Of a stretch of DNA of 64,000 nt, positions 45,131 to 53,515 are shown piece after piece (the stretch's first letter is position 1; the number at the start of each line of letters is the position of its first letter). Origin of the DNA: Gordonia amicalis NBRC 100051 = JCM 11271. Lineage in GTDB: Bacteria; Actinomycetota; Actinomycetes; Mycobacteriales; Mycobacteriaceae. The notes under the pieces were generated by a model. It did no database searches. It was not told where the DNA came from and saw nothing but the letters and a program-made list of their open reading frames with translations. The stretch is from assembly GCF_000332995.1 (NCBI RefSeq), contig NZ_BANS01000001.1:207624-271623 (forward strand), in the 5' to 3' direction. Made by a program: the position numbers and the translations under genes.

Positions 45131-47236
45131 TCAGCTGTCCGGCAGTCCCTCGAGCAGGTCGTCGAGGTGGACGGGCAGGTCTCGGACGCGCACACCCGTG
45201 GCGTTGTAGACGGCGCTGACGACTGCTGCGGCGCTGCCGACGATGCCGATCTCACCGGCACCTCGGGAACCCATCGGCGTCGCGTGTTCGTCGGGATCGT
45301 CGAGCCAGATGGCGTCGACGTCGGCGATGTCCGCGTGCACGGGGACGTGGTACTCGGCGAGGTCCTGGGTGACGACGTGACCGAAGCGCGGGTCCCGGAC
45401 GCTCTCCTCGTACAGCGCCATCGAGATGCCGAAGGTCATCCCGCCGATGAGCTGTGATCGCACGGTCCGCGGGTTGATGGCGCGTCCTATCGAGAACACG
45501 CCGAGCATGCGGGGGATGCGGATCTCACCGGTGTCGACATCGACGTGGACCTCGACGAAGTGGGCGCCGAACGAGGCGATGGCGAATTTCTCCAGATCGG
45601 GGTTCTCGTGGGTCTTCGCGCTGACCTCGGCGCCGTCCGCGGGATCGTCGCCGAAACGTGTCCGGAAGCGTTGTGCCGCGGTGACTATCGCCGAACCCCA
45701 CGACGAGGTGCCCGACGAGCCGCCCGCGACGGTGGCGCTCGGCAGGGCGCTGTCACCGATCTGGAGGTCGATGCGGTCCGGCTCGACTCCCAACGCATCG
45801 GCGGCGATGAGCGTCAGCACGGTCCAGGCGCCGGTCCCGATGTCGGTGGCCGCGATGCTCACCGAATACCGGGTGCCCCGGTACGAGATCGAGGCTTCGT
45901 TGCCCGGGTTCACCATGTGCGGGTACGTCGAGGAGGCGACACCGAATCCGACGAGATGCCGGCCGTCCCGGTGTGTCCCGGGTTCTGGACGACGGCGGTC
46001 CCAGCCGAATCGCTCGGCGCCCTCGCGGAGACATTCGACGAGCTGTCGCGACGACCACGGCTTCCCGGTCTCGGGATCGTCGGCGGGTTCGTTGCGGATA
46101 CGCAGCTCGATCGGGTCGATCCCCACGGCATGGGCGAGTTCGTCCATCGCCACCTCGCCGGCATACATCCCCGGTGCCTCGCCCGGCGCACGCATCCAGA
46201 ACGGCGGCGGGACGTCGAGTGGTACGACGTGGTGATCGGTGCGCCGGTGCGGCGCGGTGTACATCATCCGCGACGAGACGGCGGCCTGCTCGGCGAACTC
46301 CTTGGCATGTGCGCTGTGGGTGTGCGCCTCGTGGATCAGCGCGGTGATGTTGCCGTCGGCGTCCGCGGCGATGCGGAGTCGGGATCGCGTGGGCGCACGG
46401 TGGCCGACGTAGGCGAACATGTGCTGTCGGGTGACCGCGAACTTCACGGCACGGCCGGGCACTCGCATCGCGGCCATGGCGGCCAGCACGTCGTGCGAGT
46501 GGGGTGAACCCTTGGACCCGAACCCGCCCCCGACATGCGGAGCGATCACCCGCATCTGTGCGGGTTCGAGTCCAAGGACGGGAGCCAACGCGGAGACCAC
46601 GCCCTGCGTCGACTGCGTCGAGTCGTACAGGGTGAGGAGCTCCTCGTCGGGCGCCCACAATGCGACCACGGTGTGTGGCTCCATCGGATTGTTGTGCTCT
46701 TCTGGCGTCGAATACCACTCGTCGACCACGACGGCGCCCTCCGGCGGATCCGCCAGAATTCGGTCGGGTTCTTTTGTCTCGGAGGTGGTTTCGAATCCGC
46801 CGTTGACCTTCTGGGGCCGGTAGCGATTGGGGTGGTCGACGCGGAACGCGGTGTCGTGGGGAGCCTCGTCGTAGGAGACCGTCACGGATGCGGCTGCCTC
46901 CCGGGCGATTTCGGGTGACTCCGCGATCACCGCGCCGATGAGCTGGCCGCGGTAGGAGACCTCCGGGGACTGCAGGATCGTGAGATCGCCGTCGGAGGTG
47001 TCGGCGAGACGCGGCGCGTCGTCGACGGTGAGGACCGTGACGACGCCGTCGGTCGACTCGGCTGCGGCGGTGTCCATCGAGGTGACCCGGCCCCGGGCGA
47101 CGGTCGCGGTGACCGGCCACAGGTACACCGCGTCGGTGACGTGTTCGTAGGCGTACGGAGCTGTGCCGCGGACTTTTTCGACGCCGTCGATCCGGGCGTG
47201 GCCGATGGGGGCTGGAGACGATCCGACGACGCTCAT
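45131..47236 (-). CDS. Molybdopterin subunit of PaoABC-type aldehyde oxidoreductase
   Basis: A 701-residue molybdenum-binding subunit of the xanthine oxidase family. It carries the N-terminal aldehyde oxidase-type domain (IDGVEKVRGTAPYAYE), the Mo-cofactor motif HVGGGFGSKGSPH and, near the end, GGMTFGISMALYEES, where the catalytic Glu of PaoC lies. It probably oxidises aldehydes to acids. ATG at 47236 is used since upstream residues are Arg-rich and not family-like. It overlaps the FAD subunit gene by 4 bp. Unlike E. coli PaoABC no Tat signal was seen on the FeS subunit. Confidence 0.88.
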   Translation of the reverse strand: MSVVGSSPAPIGHARIDGVEKVRGTAPYAYEHVTDAVYLWPVTATVARGRVTSMDTAAAESTDGVVTVLTVDDAPRLADTSDGDLTILQSPEVSYRGQLIGAVIAESPEIAREAAASVTVSYDEAPHDTAFRVDHPNRYRPQKVNGGFETTSETKEPDRILADPPEGAVVVDEWYSTPEEHNNPMEPHTVVALWAPDEELLTLYDSTQSTQGVVSALAPVLGLEPAQMRVIAPHVGGGFGSKGSPHSHDVLAAMAAMRVPGRAVKFAVTRQHMFAYVGHRAPTRSRLRIAADADGNITALIHEAHTHSAHAKEFAEQAAVSSRMMYTAPHRRTDHHVVPLDVPPPFWMRAPGEAPGMYAGEVAMDELAHAVGIDPIELRIRNEPADDPETGKPWSSRQLVECLREGAERFGWDRRRPEPGTHRDGRHLVGFGVASSTYPHMVNPGNEASISYRGTRYSVSIAATDIGTGAWTVLTLIAADALGVEPDRIDLQIGDSALPSATVAGGSSGTSSWGSAIVTAAQRFRTRFGDDPADGAEVSAKTHENPDLEKFAIASFGAHFVEVHVDVDTGEIRIPRMLGVFSIGRAINPRTVRSQLIGGMTFGISMALYEESVRDPRFGHVVTQDLAEYHVPVHADIADVDAIWLDDPDEHATPMGSRGAGEIGIVGSAAAVVSAVYNATGVRVRDLPVHLDDLLEGLPDS

Positions 47237-48231
47237 CGGGTGGTCAGCTCCTCGAGAACGGCGGTCAGGGTGCGTCGGACGAGGGGGATCTTGAATTCGT
47301 TTCCGTCGAGCGGCCGGGCGGCGGCGAGTTCGGCGTCGGCGGCTTCGGCGAACAGTTCGCGCGAGGGTTGCTGTCCGCGGAGCACGGCCTCGGCCCGTTC
47401 GGCGCGCCACGGCTTGTGGGCGACGCCGCCGAATGCGACCCGCGCCTCCGCGATCGTCCCATCGTTCAGACTGATCTCGGCGCCGACGGAGACCAGCGCG
47501 AACGCATACGATGCACGGTCGCGGACCTTGCGATAGGTCGACGTCGATCCGGGGGTCGGGGCGGGCACGTCGATCGCGACGATCACGTCGTGGGGCTCGA
47601 GAACCGTGTCGCGGTCGGGATGTTCACCGGGTAGCCGGTACAGCGCACGCACGTCGAAGTCGCGTTCACCGTCCGGGCCCTGCACCACGACACGTGCGTC
47701 CAGGGCGGTGAGCGCCACGGCCAGGTCCGACGGGTGGGTGGCCACGCAGGTTGCCTGGGCATCGGTGTCGGGCGCACCGAGCACGGCGTGATAGCGCGTG
47801 TAGCCGCCGATCGCCGAGCACCCGCTGCCGGGTGTGCGTTTGTTGCACGGGGTCGTGACGTCCTGGAAGTAGACGCATCGTGTCCGCTGCAGCAGGTTTC
47901 CGGCGTTGGTCGCCAGGTTGCGCAGCTGAGGGGATGCGCCCGAGAGCAGGGCGCGTGCAAGCATGGGGTAGCGACGGCGGACCAGGGGATGGGCGGCGGT
48001 GTCGGCGTTGCGCGCCGTCGCGCCGAGACGCAGTGAACCATCCGGGTTTTCGTCGATCTGGTCCAGAGGAAGTCGTGAGATGTCCACCAGCGCAGGCGGG
48101 TTGGCTACGCCCAGCTTCATGTGGTCGACGAGGTTCGTGCCGCCCGCGAGCAGCTTCGCGCCGGGATGGTCGCGGAGGAAGTCGACCGCGCCGGCCACGT
48201 CGTCGGCGCGTTCGTAGGTGAAGGGGATCAT
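47233..48231 (-). CDS. FAD and [4Fe-4S] subunit, PaoB-like
   Basis: A 332-residue flavoprotein with LLAGGTNLVDHMKL and LRNLATNAGNLLQRTRC (FAD site). An insert holds four Cys in the PaoB pattern, CVYFQDVTTPC, NKRTPGSGC and ATCVATHPSD, which in E. coli PaoB bind an extra [4Fe-4S] cluster. This insert marks the operon as PaoABC-type rather than standard xanthine dehydrogenase. ATG at 48231 (MIPFTYER) is the start; it overlaps the FeS gene stop by 4 bp. It passes electrons between the FeS centres and an outside acceptor. Confidence 0.9.
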   Translation of the reverse strand: MIPFTYERADDVAGAVDFLRDHPGAKLLAGGTNLVDHMKLGVANPPALVDISRLPLDQIDENPDGSLRLGATARNADTAAHPLVRRRYPMLARALLSGASPQLRNLATNAGNLLQRTRCVYFQDVTTPCNKRTPGSGCSAIGGYTRYHAVLGAPDTDAQATCVATHPSDLAVALTALDARVVVQGPDGERDFDVRALYRLPGEHPDRDTVLEPHDVIVAIDVPAPTPGSTSTYRKVRDRASYAFALVSVGAEISLNDGTIAEARVAFGGVAHKPWRAERAEAVLRGQQPSRELFAEAADAELAAARPLDGNEFKIPLVRRTLTAVLEELTTR

Positions 48232-48743
48232 CGTCCCGCCGCCTGCCGGATCGCCGCGACGATGTTGGGATAGGCCGCGCAGCGACACAGGTTGCCGCTC
48301 ATCCGTTCCCGGATCTCGTCGTCGCTGAGGGGTTCGTCCGAGGTGTCGGGGTCGAGGTCGTCGGTGGCGTGACTCGGGTGCCCGTTCTTGGCCTCGTCGA
48401 GCATGCCGGCCGCCGAACAGACCTGGCCCGGCGTGCAGTACCCGCACTGGAAGGCGTCCTGATCGATGAACGCCTGCTGGAGGGGGTGGAGTTCGTCGGC
48501 GTCGGCGAGTCCTTCGGCGGTCACGATCTCGGTGCCCTCGTAGCTGACGGCGAAGGACAGGCAACTGATGATGCGGCGACCATCGACGAGGACGGTGCAC
48601 GAGCCGCACTGGCCGTGATCACATCCCTTCTTGGGCGAGAAGACGCCCAGTCGATCCCGGAGGCCGTCCAGGAGAGTGGTGCGCGTGTCCACCACGACAT
48701 CGCGGGCCACACCGTTGACCGACAGAGAAACCCTGGCTTCCAC
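48228..48743 (-). CDS. [2Fe-2S] subunit, PaoA-like
   Basis: A 171-residue iron-sulfur protein with two [2Fe-2S] sites: KKGCDHGQCGSCTVL plus a later Cys, and QCGYCTPGQ with GNLCRCAAYPN. It forms the first gene of the FeS-FAD-Mo operon, each overlapping the next by 4 bp. E. coli PaoA has a Tat signal; this protein begins directly with the ferredoxin-like fold (VSLSVNGVARDVVVDTRTTLL), so the complex should be cytosolic. A spacer rich in Asp lies at about residues 125-140. Start is a GTG at 48743. Confidence 0.9.
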   Translation of the reverse strand: MEARVSLSVNGVARDVVVDTRTTLLDGLRDRLGVFSPKKGCDHGQCGSCTVLVDGRRIISCLSFAVSYEGTEIVTAEGLADADELHPLQQAFIDQDAFQCGYCTPGQVCSAAGMLDEAKNGHPSHATDDLDPDTSDEPLSDDEIRERMSGNLCRCAAYPNIVAAIRQAAGR

Positions 48744-48871
48744 AGGGCGCGGATACCCGCCGGCATGGGGGTTAAACCACGGTCGACGGCGTCCCCTGCC
48801 GTATCCGCCCGGTGCGGTGGCGCGCCGCGATGTTCAGCCCGTGGGCCGATCCGTCTGGAACAATCGGCGGA

Positions 48872-50194
48872 ATGGCACCCTCGAGACCCAGAGTCGTCGT
48901 CATCGGAGCAGGATTCGCGGGCATGCACTGCGTCCGGCGCCTGCGGAAGGCCGCGGTCGACGTGACCCTGGTCGACCGCGGAACCAGCCACGTCTTCCAG
49001 CCGCTGCTTTACCAGTGCGCCACCGGGTTGCTGTCCGAAGGCGCGATCTCCAGCCCGATCCGGCACCTGACCCGGCGTCAGCGCAATCTCGATGTCGTCC
49101 TGGGTGAGGCCGCCGGCATCGACGTCGAGACGCGCGAGATCATCGTGGACCGTCTCGACCGGTCGTCGTTCCGTCTGCCCTACGACTACCTCGTCGTCGG
49201 AGCCGGTATGCGTACCGCGTATCGAGGCAACGATCAGTTCGCGAAATATGCACCGGGGATGAAGTCGCTCGACGACGCGCTGACGATCCGCCGCAAGATC
49301 ATGGCCGCCTTCGAGATGGCGGAGACGATCACCGACCCCGCGGAACAGCGATCCTGGCTGACCTTCGCGGTCGCGGGCGGAGGGCCGACGGGGGTCGAGT
49401 TGGCCGGGCAGATCCGTGAGCTCGCCACCCGCGCCCTCGAGCGTGAATACGACGCCATCGATCCCGCCCAGGCACGAGTGCTGTTGCTGCACGGCGGGGA
49501 TCGGGTGCTGCCGTCATTCGACGCACGACTGTCGGCGAGTGCACAGCGAACCCTCGACGCCCTGGGCGTCGAGACGCACCTCGGGGTGCACGTGACCGAT
49601 GTGGGCGACGACTACGTGGAGACGACCCGCAAGGCCGACAAGCACAAAGAGGTGTATCCGGCGCGGACGACGCTGTGGACCACCGGCGTCGAGGCCGTCC
49701 CGTTCGCCACCACCCTGGCCACGGCCCTCGGCGTCGAACAGGATCGGTCAGGGCGGATCCCGGTGGAATCAGACCTCTCGGTGCCCGGCCATCCCGACGT
49801 GTTCGTGGCCGGCGACGTGATGGCGTACAAGGACCTGGCCGGTGTCGCCGAGGTCGCCATGCAGGGCGGTCACCACGTCGGTCGAGTGATCGCGGAAAGC
49901 GTTGCAGGGCAGCGGGAACGGGCGCCGTTCAAGTACCGGGACCTCGGGACCGCCGCCTACATCGCGCGGCGCCACGCCATCGTGCAGTCGGGGCGTTTCC
50001 AGATGTCGGGGTTCACCGGATGGGTCGCATGGGGCGCCATCCACATCGCCTTCCTGGCCGGCGTCCGAAACCGCCTGGGAACCGTGATGACCTGGGGCGC
50101 AACCCTGATGACCGATTCCCGCCGGGAACGCGCGATCATCTACGGCGACACCGAGACCGCCCGGACACCGTACGCGCGCCGGGAACCGAAGTAG
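48872..50194 (+). CDS. Type II NADH dehydrogenase-like flavoprotein
   Basis: A 440-residue FAD enzyme of the NDH-2 group that transfers electrons from NADH to menaquinone without pumping protons. FAD site VVVIGAGFAGMHCVRRL (residues 8-24), HVFQPLLYQCATGLLSEGAI (typical NDH-2 block), NADH site FAVAGGGPTGVELAGQI, FAD block VFVAGDVMAY, and a C-terminal membrane-associating part (GWVAWGAIHIAFLAGVRNRL). Starts at the ATG at 48872; the ATG at 48812 would add residues unlike the family. Divergent from the PaoA-like gene. It could equally be a quinone reductase paralogue of the main ndh. Confidence 0.88.
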   Translation: MAPSRPRVVVIGAGFAGMHCVRRLRKAAVDVTLVDRGTSHVFQPLLYQCATGLLSEGAISSPIRHLTRRQRNLDVVLGEAAGIDVETREIIVDRLDRSSFRLPYDYLVVGAGMRTAYRGNDQFAKYAPGMKSLDDALTIRRKIMAAFEMAETITDPAEQRSWLTFAVAGGGPTGVELAGQIRELATRALEREYDAIDPAQARVLLLHGGDRVLPSFDARLSASAQRTLDALGVETHLGVHVTDVGDDYVETTRKADKHKEVYPARTTLWTTGVEAVPFATTLATALGVEQDRSGRIPVESDLSVPGHPDVFVAGDVMAYKDLAGVAEVAMQGGHHVGRVIAESVAGQRERAPFKYRDLGTAAYIARRHAIVQSGRFQMSGFTGWVAWGAIHIAFLAGVRNRLGTVMTWGATLMTDSRRERAIIYGDTETARTPYARREPK

Positions 50195-50248
50195 GTCCGC
50201 CGCGTTGTCCGTTGAGAGTTTGTCGTCCGGTCGACCTCATCTCGACCT

Positions 50249-50270
50249 CCAGACCTCGATCGAAGTCTGG
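50249..50270. terminator. Imperfect palindrome between convergent genes
   Basis: CCAGACCTCGATCGAAGTCT plus GG is a 22-bp palindrome apart from one mismatched pair. It lies 55 bp after the NDH-2 stop and 69 bp before the end of the convergent hydrolase gene, and is followed by a related AGTCT word. A terminator role is likely, but there is no T run. Confidence 0.5.
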
Positions 50271-50338
50271 TAGTCGAGACGAAGTCTGGGAGTCGGCGAC
50301 AACTCCGACGCGTGAACGCCGCGACCGCCGCGCCCTGT

Positions 50339-50995
50339 TCAGAGATGGCTCAGAAACCAGTCACGGGCCAGGACCGCGACCTGCTCGAGCGCACCCGTCT
50401 CCTCGAAGAGGTGGGTGGCACCGGGTACCACGGTGATCTCACATTCGGCGGTGATCGATTCTCGAGCACGCTGATTCAGGTCGAGGACCAGTTCGTCACG
50501 TCCGCCGACGATCAGCAGGGTGGGCGCTGTCGTCCGGGCCAGTGCGTCGCCGGCGAGATCCGGCCGACCGCCGCGCGACACTATCGCCTGGACATCCACA
50601 CCCGGGTCGGTGGCGGCACGCAACGCGGCGCCCGCCCCGGTACTCGCGCCGAAGTAGCCGACCGGCAACGACCCCACGTCTGTTCGGGCGGCGAGCCAGG
50701 TGGTGACATCGACCAGTCTTCGTGCCAGCAGGTCGATGTCGAAGACGTTGGCGCGGGTGAGTTCTTCCTCCGGCGTCAGCAGGTCGAACAGCAAGGTGGC
50801 GATCCCGGCCGCGTTGAGGACGTCGGCCACGTAGATGTTGCGGGAGCTGAACCGGCTGCTTCCGCTGCCATGCGCGAAAACGACCACTCCTTTGGCGTTC
50901 TCGGGAACGGTGAGGTGTCCCGCGACCTTGACCGGTCCCGCTTCCACCTCGACCTCGTGGTCACCCACGCGGTGACCGTCGGCTTGAGAGTTCAT
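50339..50995 (-). CDS. Alpha/beta hydrolase, dienelactone hydrolase-like
   Basis: A 218-residue hydrolase with VVVFAHGSGSSRFSSRN (oxyanion region), a nucleophile elbow GYFGASTGAGAAL (Ser in G-A-S-T-G), Asp in VGGRDELVL and His in PGATHLFEE. It fits phosphoribosyltransferase-linked or dienelactone-type hydrolases common in actinobacteria. The substrate is unknown. Preceded by a good ribosome binding site (GAGAAG) 6 bp after the stop of a small upstream gene, with which it may form an operon. Confidence 0.85.
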   Translation of the reverse strand: MNSQADGHRVGDHEVEVEAGPVKVAGHLTVPENAKGVVVFAHGSGSSRFSSRNIYVADVLNAAGIATLLFDLLTPEEELTRANVFDIDLLARRLVDVTTWLAARTDVGSLPVGYFGASTGAGAALRAATDPGVDVQAIVSRGGRPDLAGDALARTTAPTLLIVGGRDELVLDLNQRARESITAECEITVVPGATHLFEETGALEQVAVLARDWFLSHL

Positions 50996-51001
50996 GTCTT
51001 C

Positions 51002-51232
51002 TCACCATTCAGGTTGTCTGGTTCGGTTGCGGGCTGTCGTGCGCGCCCGGTCGAGCAGACTGCCGACCTCATCGTCGAGATGGATGGCCAAGTGGCGGCA
51101 GGCGTCCGCCCGATCCAACTGCATGTTCGCCTCCGTCCGTGCCGTGAGGGTGTCCGGTCCTTGCAGTATCCATCGGTCGAGAGGGGCAATGTCACCGAAT
51201 CGCTCACCGGAGAGCTCGGAGGGCGGGGGCAT
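51002..51232 (-). CDS. Small hypothetical protein upstream of the alpha/beta hydrolase
   Basis: A 76-residue frame with a balanced, helix-like composition (ADACRHLAIHLDDEVGSLLDRARTTARN). Its stop lies 6 bp before the hydrolase ATG and overlaps that gene's ribosome binding region, which supports a real operon partner. No clear ribosome binding site is seen for its own ATG at 51232, and no family was recognised. It is possible that only part of this frame is translated. Confidence 0.45.
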   Translation of the reverse strand: MPPPSELSGERFGDIAPLDRWILQGPDTLTARTEANMQLDRADACRHLAIHLDDEVGSLLDRARTTARNRTRQPEW

Positions 51233-51360
51233 GCGGCCTGACCCGGCGGCCGTGCGGATCTCGGGCCCAAAATGTCCGAACGGCGTGTCGAGCGGGCTGA
51301 TCGCGTGCTACGGATAGAGGCGTAAGAGGATCGCGGCACAATCCCTGAGGAGCCCTGATC

Positions 51361-51807
51361 ATGAACCGACGTCAGAAAGCGCTGGTTTCGTCCTTTGCCG
51401 CGATCACGATCGGGGTCGCGGTCGTGGGTTGTGACAGCGACACCACGTCATCTGAGGACACCACTTCGGCGACCAGCGCGGTGAGTACCGAGACGGGTTC
51501 TGCGACGACGGGGAACGGCGACGACTCGGGCGGCGAGACCTTCGGTGGTCTGCCTGTTTATGAGCCGTCCGATGAGGTCAGCAAGGCGCCCGGATCGCTG
51601 GTTCTCACCTCGCCGGACTCGGTGGAGAAGATCGGCGAGTTCTACAAGAACGCAGTCCGGGACGGGGACTGGGACATCGTGTCGGAGACGGTGTCACGGT
51701 TCGCGGCCAGCATCACGGTGAAGAAGCGCGGCAGGGGAGCGTCCATCAACGTGGCCCCCGGCACGGACGGGTCAGTGATCTCGATCAGCAGCTACCCCTC
51801 GCTCTGA
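51361..51807 (+). CDS. Small secreted lipoprotein, function unknown
   Basis: A 148-residue protein with a signal peptide (residues 1-23) and lipobox VVGC at Cys24. A Ser/Thr-rich low-complexity spacer runs to about residue 60 (TTSSEDTTSATSAVSTETGS), and the remaining 85 residues form a small beta-rich domain (KIGEFYKNAVRDGDWDIVSETVSRFAASITVKK). Such lipoproteins are common in this order; no function is known. ATG start at 51361, divergent from the small gene upstream of the hydrolase. Confidence 0.75.
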   Translation: MNRRQKALVSSFAAITIGVAVVGCDSDTTSSEDTTSATSAVSTETGSATTGNGDDSGGETFGGLPVYEPSDEVSKAPGSLVLTSPDSVEKIGEFYKNAVRDGDWDIVSETVSRFAASITVKKRGRGASINVAPGTDGSVISISSYPSL

Positions 51808-51884
51808 GTCCCACAGCCGAGTCGTCGGACTCGGCGTAAGACACGAAGGTCACGTCAGACGAAGGTCAACGAAGGTCAGGGTAG

Positions 51885-52025
51885 TCAGTCCTTCACCGGC
51901 GTCATCTGCTTGCCGCAACAGATCTCCCGGTGTTCCATTCCTTCGGGGCATGGGCACTCTTTCTCATAGACGAGCCTCGCTCCGCAATCCTGGCACTCGT
52001 AGCGGTCTCCGGCATTCCGGGGCAT
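51885..52025 (-). CDS. 46-residue zinc-ribbon/rubredoxin-like protein
   Basis: A tiny Cys-rich protein: YECQDCGARLVYEKECPC then EICCGKQM. CxxC pairs at the start, in the middle and near the end suit binding one zinc or iron ion, as in rubredoxin-like small proteins. The ATG at 52025 was chosen because a near-ideal ribosome binding site (GGAGG) lies 5 bp upstream; the frame would allow a start at 52067, but without such a site. It stands alone, between two divergent or convergent neighbours. Too small for a sure role; a redox or metal-handling role is possible. Confidence 0.75.
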   Translation of the reverse strand: MPRNAGDRYECQDCGARLVYEKECPCPEGMEHREICCGKQMTPVKD

Positions 52026-52369
52026 CTGAACCTCCGTGGGATAGTTCCGCATCGTCTGGACCGGCACTCACATCATTCGATGAGCCGAACCGGCCGCCGG
52101 TCGGTTGAGTTGTTTTCCGGTGACGTCTTCGGATTCAACCACGTCGACTGTCCGGAGGGACGGTCTTGGTCTGAAAACCGTCGCCGGGCCGGACCCGGTC
52201 GGGTATCCGATACGCATGTGGCCACTGGTGCACAGCAGCACCTGACTTCTTGCAGCCGCTGTCGTCTGGCGCCCCCCGTCAGGCTGTTCCGCGGAACGCT
52301 TGTCCGTCGTCGCGGAGCCTGGTATTCAGATTAGAACACGTTCTAATTCTGACCTGGCGAGGAGTCTGT
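52026..52369. other. 344-bp intergenic region before the nitronate monooxygenase gene
   Basis: Contains the strong ribosome binding site of the 46-residue gene (minus strand, about 52030) and the KstR-like operator at 52332-52345. The middle, about 52070-52320, shows no open frame with family resemblance, no tRNA cloverleaf and no strong terminator. Confidence 0.5.
52332..52345. promoter_or_regulatory. KstR-type operator
   Basis: TAGAACACGTTCTA fits the KstR motif TnnAACnnGTTnnA exactly, as the centre of ATTAGAAC-AC-GTTCTAAT with 8-bp perfect arms. It lies 25 bp before the ATG of the nitronate monooxygenase gene, where bound repressor would block transcription. KstR controls cholesterol and related lipid breakdown in mycobacteria and rhodococci. 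Confidence 0.8.
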
Positions 52370-53497
52370 ATGCACACCCCGATCTGCGACGAACTCGGTA
52401 TCGAGTTCCCGATCTTCGCGTTCACCCACTGTCGTGACGTGGTGGTCGCGGTCGGCAAGGCGGGTGGCTACGGAGTACTCGGCGCGGTGGGCTTCACGCC
52501 GGAGCAGCTCGAGATCGAGCTGAACTGGATCGACGAGCACATCGGCGACCACCCGTACGGCGTCGACATCGTGATCCCCAACAAGTACGAGGGCATGGAC
52601 TCGAACATGTCGGGCGAGGAGCTGACCAAGCTGCTCCAGTCGATGGTGCCGAACGAGACCCTGGAATTCGGGCGCAAGCTGCTCCGCGACCACGGGGTGC
52701 CCCTCGCCGAGGACGACGACAACTCGCTGCAGCTGCTCGGCTGGACCGAGGCCACCGCGACGCCGCAGGTGGAGATCGCGCTGCAGCATCCGAAGGTCAC
52801 GCTGATCGCCAACGCGCTCGGCACGCCCCCGAAGGACATGATCGAGAAGATCCAGGCGGCCGGTCGCAAGGTCGCGGCGCTGTGCGGCTCCCCGAAGCAG
52901 GCGCGCAAGCATGCCGACGCCGGGGTCGACATCATCATCGCCCAGGGTGGCGAGGGCGGTGGTCACTGCGGTGAGGTCGGTTCGATCGTGCTGTGGCCGC
53001 AGGTCGTCAAAGAGGTTGCGCCCGTGCCGGTTCTGGCTGCCGGTGGTATCGGCAGCGGCGAGCAGATCGCGGCTGCGCTCGCGCTCGGCGCGCAGGGTGC
53101 GTGGAGCGGATCGCAGTGGCTGATGGTCGAAGAGGCCGAGAACACCCCTGTCCAGCAGCAGACCTACATCGATGCGTCGAGCCGTGACACCGTTCGCAGT
53201 CGCTCGTTCACTGGCAAGCCGTGCCGCATGCTGCGCAACGACTGGACCGAGGCGTGGGAAAACCCCGAGAACCCCGATCCGCTGGGGATGCCGTTGCAGT
53301 ACATGGTCTCCGGTATGGCGGTCGCCGCGACGCACAAGCATCCCGACGAGAGCATCGACGTCGCCTTCAATCCCGTCGGTCAGGTGGTCGGGCAGTTCCG
53401 CAAGGTCGAGAAGACGTCGGCGGTCATCGAGCGCTGGGTGACCGAGTACATCGAGGCGACCGGCAATCTGGACACGTTCGCCAACGCGACGACCTAG
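52370..53497 (+). CDS. Nitronate monooxygenase family FMN enzyme
   Basis: A 375-residue TIM-barrel flavoprotein of the 2-nitropropane dioxygenase family. Marks are CDELGIEFPIFAFTHC at the start, DIIIAQGGEGGGHCGEVGS (catalytic His region) and VPVLAAGGIGSGEQIAAALALGAQGAWSGSQWLM (FMN phosphate site). Members also act as enoyl-CoA or other ene reductases in lipid catabolism, which would agree with the KstR-type operator just upstream. RBS CGAGGAG ends 6 bp before the ATG. The true substrate is not determined by sequence. Confidence 0.88.
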   Translation: MHTPICDELGIEFPIFAFTHCRDVVVAVGKAGGYGVLGAVGFTPEQLEIELNWIDEHIGDHPYGVDIVIPNKYEGMDSNMSGEELTKLLQSMVPNETLEFGRKLLRDHGVPLAEDDDNSLQLLGWTEATATPQVEIALQHPKVTLIANALGTPPKDMIEKIQAAGRKVAALCGSPKQARKHADAGVDIIIAQGGEGGGHCGEVGSIVLWPQVVKEVAPVPVLAAGGIGSGEQIAAALALGAQGAWSGSQWLMVEEAENTPVQQQTYIDASSRDTVRSRSFTGKPCRMLRNDWTEAWENPENPDPLGMPLQYMVSGMAVAATHKHPDESIDVAFNPVGQVVGQFRKVEKTSAVIERWVTEYIEATGNLDTFANATT

Positions 53498-53515
53498 ACC
53501 GGACGAGGGGCGGGC

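Noticed and set aside
52070..52320. Possible tRNA or small RNA upstream of the nitronate monooxygenase gene
   Set aside because: No cloverleaf, no TPsiC-like GGTTCGA block and no terminator hairpin could be found.
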